A stretch of 13,349 bases of DNA from SHYR01 sp034406555 (lineage in GTDB: Bacteria > Chloroflexota > Dehalococcoidia > UBA2979), in the NCBI GenBank assembly GCA_034406555.1, contig DASCRM010000068.1, positions 1-13,349 of the forward strand. The letters run 5' to 3'. Under the pieces are notes generated by a model. It saw only the letters and a program-made list of their open reading frames with translations, was not told the DNA's origin and did not search any database. This document shows positions 5,454 to 12,769 of the stretch, one piece after another. The translations under genes and the position numbers were made by a program. How positions within the stretch are numbered: position 1 is the stretch's first letter; every line of letters starts with the position of its first letter.

Positions 5454-6364
5454 GGTCTCCGCCACGGTCGTTCGTCCGGTTCGTCCGCGATCTCCGGCCG
5501 CACTTCCACGTGGTCATCGGTGAAGGTGATGCGCGCGCGTTCGCCGATGCGCAGCACGTCGATCAACTCGCGAGGGATCTGCAGCCGCCCGCTGCGGTCG
5601 ACGACGGCGAACTCCTCGACGACCTCGCCTTCACCTCGCGAGAAGGCGGCGCGGCGAATCAACTCGGAGCTGGTGCGCCCGTCGCGCATCGAGACGACGC
5701 GATCGACGCGCTCGGAGATCGCGCGGTCGTGGGTGACGACGACGAGCGTGACGCCCATGTCCTCGTTGAGCTTGCGGAAGACCTCGAAAACCTGATCGGC
5801 GGTCACGCGGTCGAGTTCCCCGGTCGGCTCGTCGGCCAGCAGCAGCGGGGGGTCGTTAGCGAGCGCGACGGCGATCGCGACGCGCTGCTGTTCGCCCCCG
5901 GAGATCTGGTCCGGCTTGTTCTTGCGCCGGTGGATCATGCCGACCTCTCCAAGCAGGAAGAGTGCGCGTCGCTGGGCCTGCTTCCGGGTCGCGCCTTCCA
6001 GGATCATCGGCACTTCGACGTTTTGCTGTGCGTTCAGGTACGGGATCAGGTTGCGGCCGGTCTGCTGCCAGATGAACCCGACCTCCTGGCGTCGGTAGTC
6101 GACGAGGTCATCCTCGGTCGTGGTCAGCAGGTCGCGGTCGCCGACTCGTACCTGCCCGGCGGAGGGCTTGTCGAGGCCAGCGAGGATGTTCAGCAGCGTG
6201 CTCTTGCCCGAGCCCGACGCGCCGACGATCGCCATCATCTCACTGCGCGCGACCTTGATGTCGAGCCCACGCAGAGCGACGACCTCAAGATCGTCGCTCT
6301 TGTAGATCTTGAACAGGTCCTCGCAATGGATGTAGGGGGTATCGGCCGTGCGATCGCTCACCAT
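5450..6364 (-). CDS. ABC transporter ATPase fused to a C-terminal AbrB/SpoVT-like domain (304 aa)
   Basis: Residues 10-235 form a LolD/MacB-like ATPase: Walker A GASGSGKS (48-55), Q-loop in GFIWQQTGRNLIPYL (97-110), signature ISGGEQQR (154-161), Walker B PLLLADEPTGELD (173-185) and switch His212 in THDR. The helix after the signature reads VAIAVALAN, with Val where ARALAN is usual. After a short linker, residues about 251-290 (FAVVDRSGRLQIPRELIDV, then RIGERARITF and HVEVRP) match the AbrB/MazE/SpoVT swapped-hairpin pattern, in which two chains normally interleave to bind DNA. Here the domain could act as an extra dimerisation module or as a regulator sensing transport, and nothing in the sequence decides between these. 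The start ATG lies 5 bases after the permease stop. The end overlaps the second ATPase by 4 bases. ATPase identity is certain; the AbrB assignment rests on motif recognition. Confidence 0.9.
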   Translation of the reverse strand: MVSDRTADTPYIHCEDLFKIYKSDDLEVVALRGLDIKVARSEMMAIVGASGSGKSTLLNILAGLDKPSAGQVRVGDRDLLTTTEDDLVDYRRQEVGFIWQQTGRNLIPYLNAQQNVEVPMILEGATRKQAQRRALFLLGEVGMIHRRKNKPDQISGGEQQRVAIAVALANDPPLLLADEPTGELDRVTADQVFEVFRKLNEDMGVTLVVVTHDRAISERVDRVVSMRDGRTSSELIRRAAFSRGEGEVVEEFAVVDRSGRLQIPRELIDVLRIGERARITFTDDHVEVRPEIADEPDERPWRRP

Positions 6365-6369
6365 GGGCG

Positions 6370-9300
6370 TCAGGCGTCACCAATCCTCAGCGCGCGGTGG
6401 ACAGCGAGGCGCCAGTAAAGTAGCACCACCGCTCCAATCGTCACAATAAAGACCGAACCCAGCACGCCCCACGCGACGAAGACAGATGGCCACGAGATGC
6501 CGAGCACGAACGGCGGGAAGACCTCTTGCCCGCGCTCGTCCGTGCCGAGGAAGCCCATCATCATTCGCCCGACCTGGATGCCGACGACGGTGCCGAGTCC
6601 CATCCCCGTGACGATCACGAAGAGGTGCTCGAACGTGACCAGCGAGAACACCTGCCAGCGTGAGAATCCGAGTGTGCGCAGGATTGCGAACTCCAACGCG
6701 CGTTCCTGCGCAGTGAGGTACGAGTAGACGAGAAAGCCGATCGCCGACAGCAGCAGCACGGCCCCGAACGCGATCGCGAGGATGCCCTGCCAGCCTGCGG
6801 CAACCAGCGGGTCTTCCTGCTGCAACAGTCGCGTCGAGTCGATGTCCATCAGCAACGCTGGACGGAAGCGTTCGCTGTCGAGCACCGACCGCAGCTCGGT
6901 CGGGTCGTCCGTCGCATACCAGACCTCGGTCGGCGTGGCCGGTGCAATCGAGGGTGAGGCGTTGTTCACCGCCAGCAGGCGGCTAAGATCGACGACGGCG
7001 ATCGTCTCGGAGTTCTTCCCGAAATCGGTGGTCGGGAAGAACTCGAAGGTGCCGGCCAGGATCCCTCGTGAGTATTTCTGGCCGCTAAAGATGTCGGCGC
7101 GGTCTCCGACCTCGAGTTCCAGCAGTGCTGCCGCGGCGTTGTCGAGGTAGAACGCCATCAACTCGCCGTCGGTCACCTGTCGCAGCCCGCGCGTACCCGG
7201 CTGCCGCACTGAGACACCGGACCAGTCGAGGCGGGTCGACCGCTCGAAGCCCGGGGGACCGTCGGGGTTGCTCCTCGCGGAATCTCCTACCGAGTAGGGG
7301 AGGAAGTCGCGGATCACCTCGAAGCCATCGATCGTCGAGAAGTCCTTCACCAGCACGGCGCCGTCGAACTGCGCGACCCTGAGCACGGCGTCCGGAACCG
7401 CGGGTGCCAGGTCGCGCCGCGTGCGAATCGGTTCGGCGACGAAGTCGTCCTCGGTCGGCGGGACCGGCTCGTTGGCTGTCGCCAGCACAGAGCCGAAGAG
7501 CACACGCCCGAATGAGCGGGCGATGTTGCCCTGCGGCTCGACGAAGTAGGCGTGCAGCGTCAGCGGGTTGGTCAGCGGTTCGCCCCGCACCGGCCCAAAG
7601 CGCTCCGTCATCTCCAGGATGTCGCGGGAGATGAAACGCCATTCCTCGCTCGTCGGGTCGTCAGGTCCGAGTTCGGCGAAGAGGGCGTTGAAGTAGCGCC
7701 CGTTTGCATCGCGCACGGTGATGCCAACCCGCATGGGGCCACGGATATCGGGCGTCTTGATCCAGATGCCGACCTGGCGTGCATCGACCGGCAGTGGCAC
7801 GCCCTGGAGCTTCGCCTGATTGTCCTGGAGCGTGGTCGCGATCTCATTCAGCGTCTGTTCGGAGAAGTCATCGCGGAAGTACCCGACGTTGGCGATAGTC
7901 TCCGAGTCGATGCCAAGGAACTCGATGTTCGCGAACCCGGACTGCGTCGTGATCCGTCCTCCGATGCGGGCGATCGGGGACACGGCGGTGGCGTGCACGT
8001 TGCTGACGGCGGTGCGGAACGCGATCTCGCCGCCGCCGGAGAGGGTGCGCAGGTCGGCGGCACGCACATCGGCACCTACCGAGTACGAGGCACGATCGTC
8101 GTAGGACTGCTGCAGCGTCTGGCGGAAGGACGCGCCGAACATGCCGACGCCGGTAGCGAACATCAGCAGCAGGATCAGCCGTGTGTAGTGGCCGGGATTG
8201 CGGACCAGCGAACGCATGCCCACGAGGACCGCGACGCTGTTCGTCATGCCGACTACTGCGGCGATCACCCGCAGTACCACCGGGAAGAGGCGCAGGAAGA
8301 CGATCCCGACCGTCAGCAGGAAGACCGAGGGGGTGAGTAAGAGGAACGGGTCCGCCTGCACCTCGCCGAAGAGCGACTCCGTGAAGAGCTCCTCTTGCTG
8401 GGAAAGTTGCCAGAAGACGACGGCGCTCACCATCACGAGCGCGACATCGAGGTAGTAGCGCATGAAGAGCGGCGTCCCGCGCGGGCGAGCGGTCGATTGC
8501 TTCAGATCGACCATCGTGCGGCGTGTTGCGCGCCATGAGGGCAGCATCAGCGCGCTGAATGCGATCACCGCGCCACCGAGGGCCAGCAGGTAGGCGGCCG
8601 AGGAGATGTTCACCTCCAGCAGACCGCCGCCGGAGAGGCTCGCGAACTCCGGCGTGCGACCGAGCGCGGCGATCACCGTCGCTGCGATCGGCGGACCGGT
8701 CGCAGCCGCAACCACCGCGAGCAGCAGCCCCTCGATGCCGTACTGAAACAGCAGCTGCCCGGTCGTCGCGCCCCGGCTCCGCAGCAGTGCCAGCTCCGAC
8801 GCCTGCCGCTCCACCAGCATCGTGGAGACCATCACGAGGTAGTAGGCGACGATGCCGCCGATCTGAAGCAAGAGCACGAGCAGCGGCAGCCGCGTGAAGA
8901 ACAGTTTCTGGTCGTAGGTGTCCAGCACGTCTACGAGCGCCGTCTCGACGTGCAGGCGGTCCTCATCGCCGGAGAGCGTGCGTTCCAGCATGCTGACAGC
9001 CGATGCGAGCGGTGGTCCGTTGCGCGAGTTCAGCATCTCTGTCTCGACCTGGTAGAGCGTGTCGTAGTCGGCCGACACGCCGACGGCGAGGTCGACCATG
9101 GCGCCGAAGAAGGTCGCCTCCGGGACGATGAAGGCCAGGGTGTCCCAGCTGCGCGTGCGACGGTCAATCACCTCGTCGGCGCCGCCCCAATAGCGGCCGT
9201 TCGGGTCGATCTGCTGGATGATGCCAACGACCTCGACCCTGAGTGGCACCGCCTCTTCGTCCCAGAAGGGGCAGATGTCGAAGCGCTGCCCGATCTCGAC

Positions 9301-9819
9301 GCCGGTGGTGGTCGCGGTCTCCAGGCCGATTGCGACGGGGATCGGCTCGCTGCCGCCGGAGGGGAACGCTCGCGGGAACTCGCCGAAGATCACCTCGACC
9401 TCGCGCTCAAGCTCGGAGCGGAAGCGCAATACGGAGCGGTCGCGCCCCGCATCATCGAAGTCGACATCCGTGCCGGGGGCGGTTGGATAGAACGTCGCGC
9501 TGGTGCCCATCCGCACAAGCGAGCTGGAGGTCTCGCCGAGCGCGGCCGCGACGCCACGGTCAACGACTTCTCGCGAATTGCTGTACTGCACGCGGTCCAC
9601 GCCCTGGTTGCTCTGCAGCACCTTGAGGTCGAGGTCAGACGTCGATTGCTGCTCGAGGGCGAAGTCGAGCCCGAGGTCGCGGATCGCGTCCGAGTAGATC
9701 GCGGTGGAGGAGAGCGTCGCGGCGGCGACGATCGTCCCAATCACCACGCTGAGCAACAGGCGCCAGTTTCCGGCCATGCGGCGGATGGCGATTACCGGGA
9801 GGGATCTGAAATGGATCAT
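6370..9819 (-). CDS. Very large FtsX/MacB-type ABC transporter permease (1149 aa)
   Basis: This is the membrane subunit of a type VII (MacB/LolCE-like) ABC system. It has a duplicated FtsX architecture with about ten helices, placed by eye near residues 21-38, 310-333, 361-388, 407-426, 456-471, 491-525, 546-563, 1009-1033, 1055-1082 and 1113-1136. There are two extracytoplasmic domains, about 40-308 and about 565-1005. The coupling-helix motifs ERQASELALLRSRGAT (337-352) and AQERALEFAILRTLGFS (about 1036-1052) sit after the first helix of each FtsX unit, as in MacB/LolC. In such machines ATP hydrolysis in the cytoplasm drives shape change of the outer domains, moving lipids, lipoproteins, peptides or drugs, or controlling envelope enzymes. 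At 1149 residues it exceeds my recollection of the usual 800-900 for duplicated permeases, mainly through the second outer domain of about 440 residues. First gene of the minus-strand operon, divergent from polA. No good ribosome binding site is seen. Substrate unknown. Confidence 0.9.
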   Translation of the reverse strand: MIHFRSLPVIAIRRMAGNWRLLLSVVIGTIVAAATLSSTAIYSDAIRDLGLDFALEQQSTSDLDLKVLQSNQGVDRVQYSNSREVVDRGVAAALGETSSSLVRMGTSATFYPTAPGTDVDFDDAGRDRSVLRFRSELEREVEVIFGEFPRAFPSGGSEPIPVAIGLETATTTGVEIGQRFDICPFWDEEAVPLRVEVVGIIQQIDPNGRYWGGADEVIDRRTRSWDTLAFIVPEATFFGAMVDLAVGVSADYDTLYQVETEMLNSRNGPPLASAVSMLERTLSGDEDRLHVETALVDVLDTYDQKLFFTRLPLLVLLLQIGGIVAYYLVMVSTMLVERQASELALLRSRGATTGQLLFQYGIEGLLLAVVAAATGPPIAATVIAALGRTPEFASLSGGGLLEVNISSAAYLLALGGAVIAFSALMLPSWRATRRTMVDLKQSTARPRGTPLFMRYYLDVALVMVSAVVFWQLSQQEELFTESLFGEVQADPFLLLTPSVFLLTVGIVFLRLFPVVLRVIAAVVGMTNSVAVLVGMRSLVRNPGHYTRLILLLMFATGVGMFGASFRQTLQQSYDDRASYSVGADVRAADLRTLSGGGEIAFRTAVSNVHATAVSPIARIGGRITTQSGFANIEFLGIDSETIANVGYFRDDFSEQTLNEIATTLQDNQAKLQGVPLPVDARQVGIWIKTPDIRGPMRVGITVRDANGRYFNALFAELGPDDPTSEEWRFISRDILEMTERFGPVRGEPLTNPLTLHAYFVEPQGNIARSFGRVLFGSVLATANEPVPPTEDDFVAEPIRTRRDLAPAVPDAVLRVAQFDGAVLVKDFSTIDGFEVIRDFLPYSVGDSARSNPDGPPGFERSTRLDWSGVSVRQPGTRGLRQVTDGELMAFYLDNAAAALLELEVGDRADIFSGQKYSRGILAGTFEFFPTTDFGKNSETIAVVDLSRLLAVNNASPSIAPATPTEVWYATDDPTELRSVLDSERFRPALLMDIDSTRLLQQEDPLVAAGWQGILAIAFGAVLLLSAIGFLVYSYLTAQERALEFAILRTLGFSRWQVFSLVTFEHLFVIVTGMGLGTVVGIQVGRMMMGFLGTDERGQEVFPPFVLGISWPSVFVAWGVLGSVFIVTIGAVVLLYWRLAVHRALRIGDA

Positions 9820-9907
9820 TCGCGAGATTCTACGATCGGAACGTGCTTACGGATCGCAGGCGGGTACCGGCATGGCCGCTATACTGCGGTCGTTGCGGGG
9901 TGGGTTG
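9820..9907. promoter_or_regulatory. Divergent intergenic region between the permease operon and polA
   Basis: These 88 bases must carry the promoters for both directions. TATACT at 9880-9885 is a good -10 hexamer for polA, placing the transcript start about 15 bases before the ATG at 9908. No matching -35 was found at the usual distance. For the permease, the minus strand shows TAGAAT about ten bases before its ATG, which would imply a very short or leaderless 5' end. No operator palindrome was recognised. Confidence 0.4.
9897..9904 (+). promoter_or_regulatory. Purine-rich ribosome binding site deciding the polA start
   Basis: GGGGTGGG ends 3 bases before the ATG at 9908. With the -10 hexamer TATACT at 9880-9885 it favours this start over the in-frame ATG at 9872, which would lie upstream of the predicted transcript start. 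Confidence 0.5.
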
Positions 9908-12739
9908 ATGCCTTCGAAAGCTCCTGAACGCGCCCCACTGCTGCTTGTCCTCGACTCCCACGGCATCATCTACCGATCGTATTTCGCGCTGCGCGACACG
10001 ATGACGTTGCGACGCACCGGCGAACCAGTGTGGGCAGTCTACGGGTACGCGAGCACGTTGCTTTATGTGCTGAACGAACTCAAGCCCACGCACGTGATCG
10101 CCGCATGGGACGCGCCCGGCGGCACCTTTCGGCACGACGCGGACGCGGAGTACAAGGCGACGCGCGCCCCCACGCCCGACGATCTGCCACCGCAGATGGA
10201 CCGCGTGCGTAGCCTGCTGGATGCCTTCCGCATCCCGGTGATCGAGGTGCCCGGCTACGAGGCCGACGATGTCGTCGGCGCGCTCGCGACGCAGGCATCC
10301 GAGTCGGGCGTCGAGATGGTCGTGATGACGCTCGACAACGACATGGTGCAGCTCGTCGAGCCCGGCGTGCGCGTCTACATGTATCGCCCCTACCAGCGCG
10401 ACTACGTGATGTACGACGAGGCGAAGGTGCGCGAGCGCTGGGGCTTCGAGCCCGATCAGATCCGCGACTACAAGGCGCTGGTCGGCGACAACTCGGACAA
10501 CATCTCGGGTGTGAAGGGTATCGGCGAGAAGGGTGCGAAAACGCTGATCGAGCAATGGGGCAGGGTCGAGGAGATGATTGACCACCTCGAAGAGCTGAAG
10601 CCGCCGCGAGCGCAAAAGGCGCTCGATGCCGGTCGCGAGGACGCGATCCATTCCAAGTTCATGGCGACGATCGTGCGCGATGTCCCCGGCGTCGATCTCG
10701 ACCTCGACACCTCGCAGGTGAGCGACTACGACCGCGACGCGGTGCTGGAGATGTTCCGCGAGCTGGAGTTCCGCTCGCTCGTCTCGCGGCTGCCCGCACA
10801 CGCCTCGGACACGCCCGCGCCAGGCGAGCGAGCGCAGCCGGCCACGGTCACCGTCGAGGCCCGCGAGTACCAGGTCGTCACCACGAAGAAGGATCTCACC
10901 GCGATGGTGAAAGCCGTGCGCAGTGTCGGTCGCTTCGCCTTCGAGGTCGTCGCCGACGACGAGCATCCGATGCGCGCTTCCGGCTCGCTGGTTGGCATCG
11001 GCATTTCCGTCGCCAGCGCGAAAGGCTGGTACGTCCCGTTCGGGCACACGCAGGAGCCGCCACCACCGATCGAGGGCCAGCAGGAGATGGAGGTGGAAGC
11101 GCCCGATCCGCTGCCTGCTCTCGACCAGCTGACACAGGCGGTCGTCCTGAAGGCGATCGCTCCGCTGTTCACGAGCGACAAGATCGAGCGTGTCACGCAC
11201 AACGCGAAGGCCGGGGAGCTCGCGTTCGGTGAAGCCGAGAGCGGATTCTCGTTCGAGGTCGGCTTCGACACGATGGTCGCCGCCTACCTGCTGGGCGACT
11301 CGAACGTCACCGTGCGTGCGCTGGCCTTCGAGCGGTTGGGGCAGGAGCTGGTCGAGCCGAAGACGCTGCTCGGTACCGGGCGCAAGGCGATCCCGTTCTC
11401 TCGCACCTCGCCGGAGGACTGCGCGCATCTTGCGGCGGGCAACGCTGACATGGCGCTGCGGCTGACTGCGGAGCTGGCTGGGGAGCTGGAGGCCGGCGGC
11501 GTGCGCGAGGTCTTCGAGCAGATTGACATGCCTCACGTTGCCGTGCTCGCGCGGATGGAGCGGTACGGCCTCGCGCTCGACCTGCCGGTACTCGACCAGC
11601 TTCGCGACGAGCTTGAGGAAGGCATCGGGACTGCCGAGCGCGCCGTCTTCGAGGCGGTCGGCCACGAATTCCAGATCGGCTCGCCGCAGCAGCTCTCGCA
11701 CGTGCTGTTTGAGGAGATCGAGCTGCCGACGACGCGCAAGACCAAGACCGGCTACAGCACCGACGCGAACGCGCTCGAACCGCTGCGCCACGACCACCCC
11801 GCGGTCAACGCCGTGCTCGAGTGGCGCGAGCTGACGAAGATCAAGTCGACATACGTCGATACGTTGCCGAAGCAGATCAATTCGCGCACTGACCGCGTTC
11901 ACACGGTCTTCTCGCAGGTGACGGCCGCCACGGGCCGGCTCTCCTCGAATGACCCGAACCTGCAGAACATCCCGGTGCGCGGGGAGGCGGGGGCCGTCGT
12001 GCGCCGCGCCTTCATCGCGAAAGACTGCGGCAAGCAGCCGATCTATCTCTCCGTCGACTACTCGCAGATCGAGCTGCGGGTGCTCGCGCACATCTGTGGC
12101 GACGACGAGCTACGGCGTGCCTTCGACGCGGGTGAGGACATTCACGCTTCGACCAGCTCGCGCGTCTTCGGCGTCCCGCTCGACGAGGTGACGACCGAGA
12201 TGCGGCGGCGGGCGAAGGTCTTCAACTTCGGCGTGCTCTACGGCCTCACAGCCTTCGGGCTCTCGCAGCGCGAGGGCATTCCGCGCGACGAAGCGGAGGA
12301 GTTCATCACGAACTACTTCGAGGCGTACCCCTCCGTCGCGGAATGGCGCGACCAGACCGTCGACGAGGCGCGCGCGCGCGGCTACTCGGAGACGCTGACG
12401 GGGCGACGGCGCTACATCCCGGACCTGCGCGCCAGCAACCGCAACCGGCGGATGGCGGCAGAGCGGATCGCGATCAACATGCCGATCCAGGGCACGGCGG
12501 CGGACATCATCAAGATCGCGATGAACCAGATCGACGTGGAGATGACCGCGCGACAGGAGCAGGGCAAGCTCGCCCGCATGGTGCTGCAGGTGCACGACGA
12601 GCTGATCTTCGAGCTACCGACGGCGGAGCTGGAGGAGGTGCGCGAGATTACTCAGCGACTGATGCCCGCCGCGCTGGAGCTTTCCGTGCCGCTGGACCTC
12701 GAAGAGAAATGGGGTCCGTCCTGGGGTGAGCTGGAGTGA
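9908..12739 (+). CDS. polA: DNA polymerase I with 5' nuclease and inactive proofreading domain (943 aa)
   Basis: PolA fills gaps and removes RNA primers in replication and excision repair. Domains in order: 5' nuclease (about 10-300), with LVLDSHGIIYRSYF (Asp16), EADD (118-121), TLDND and VGDNSDNISGVKGIG; a 3'-5' exonuclease-fold domain (about 318-520); a family A polymerase domain (about 540-943). Polymerase motifs are intact: motif A VDYSQIELR with Asp717, O-helix KVFNFGVLYG with Phe774 and Tyr778, motif C VHDE with Asp897. Proofreading residues are lost. E. coli Asp355-Thr-Glu357 corresponds to Glu346-Val-Val348, Asp424 to Gly436 in HNAKAGEL, Tyr497 to Leu508 and Asp501 to Asn512. As in Taq polymerase, 3'-5' editing should be absent. 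Phe774 predicts E. coli-like discrimination against dideoxynucleotides. Start 9908 is supported by a ribosome binding site and -10 hexamer; an upstream ATG at 9872 would add 12 residues. mutM follows 30 bases later, probably in the same transcript. Confidence 0.96.
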   Translation: MPSKAPERAPLLLVLDSHGIIYRSYFALRDTMTLRRTGEPVWAVYGYASTLLYVLNELKPTHVIAAWDAPGGTFRHDADAEYKATRAPTPDDLPPQMDRVRSLLDAFRIPVIEVPGYEADDVVGALATQASESGVEMVVMTLDNDMVQLVEPGVRVYMYRPYQRDYVMYDEAKVRERWGFEPDQIRDYKALVGDNSDNISGVKGIGEKGAKTLIEQWGRVEEMIDHLEELKPPRAQKALDAGREDAIHSKFMATIVRDVPGVDLDLDTSQVSDYDRDAVLEMFRELEFRSLVSRLPAHASDTPAPGERAQPATVTVEAREYQVVTTKKDLTAMVKAVRSVGRFAFEVVADDEHPMRASGSLVGIGISVASAKGWYVPFGHTQEPPPPIEGQQEMEVEAPDPLPALDQLTQAVVLKAIAPLFTSDKIERVTHNAKAGELAFGEAESGFSFEVGFDTMVAAYLLGDSNVTVRALAFERLGQELVEPKTLLGTGRKAIPFSRTSPEDCAHLAAGNADMALRLTAELAGELEAGGVREVFEQIDMPHVAVLARMERYGLALDLPVLDQLRDELEEGIGTAERAVFEAVGHEFQIGSPQQLSHVLFEEIELPTTRKTKTGYSTDANALEPLRHDHPAVNAVLEWRELTKIKSTYVDTLPKQINSRTDRVHTVFSQVTAATGRLSSNDPNLQNIPVRGEAGAVVRRAFIAKDCGKQPIYLSVDYSQIELRVLAHICGDDELRRAFDAGEDIHASTSSRVFGVPLDEVTTEMRRRAKVFNFGVLYGLTAFGLSQREGIPRDEAEEFITNYFEAYPSVAEWRDQTVDEARARGYSETLTGRRRYIPDLRASNRNRRMAAERIAINMPIQGTAADIIKIAMNQIDVEMTARQEQGKLARMVLQVHDELIFELPTAELEEVREITQRLMPAALELSVPLDLEEKWGPSWGELE

Positions 12740-12769
12740 CCACCGGCGTTCGTGAGGGCGCTCTACCCG

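Noticed and set aside
4818..6418. Two plus-strand open frames of about 300 codons across the ABC ATPase genes
   Set aside because: They are mirror images of the ATPase genes with skewed composition, and the minus-strand proteins carry all the ABC motifs.
9704..9907. Extension of polA upstream of the ATG at 9908
   Set aside because: The extra 68 codons overlap the divergent permease gene and are not PolA-like. The -10 hexamer and ribosome binding site lie just before 9908.
8950..9927. 325-codon plus-strand frame opposite the start of the permease
   Set aside because: Antisense shadow of the permease; no domain or ribosome binding site seen.
9830..12091. 753-codon open frame antisense to polA
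   Set aside because: It is the complement of polA codons in a G+C-rich genome. The Arg/His/Leu/Val-rich translation has no recognisable domain, and polA on the other strand is certain.
12752..12769. In-frame GTG start for mutM six codons upstream
   Set aside because: MutM needs Pro directly after the initiator Met as its nucleophile, so only the ATG at 12770 can give an active enzyme.
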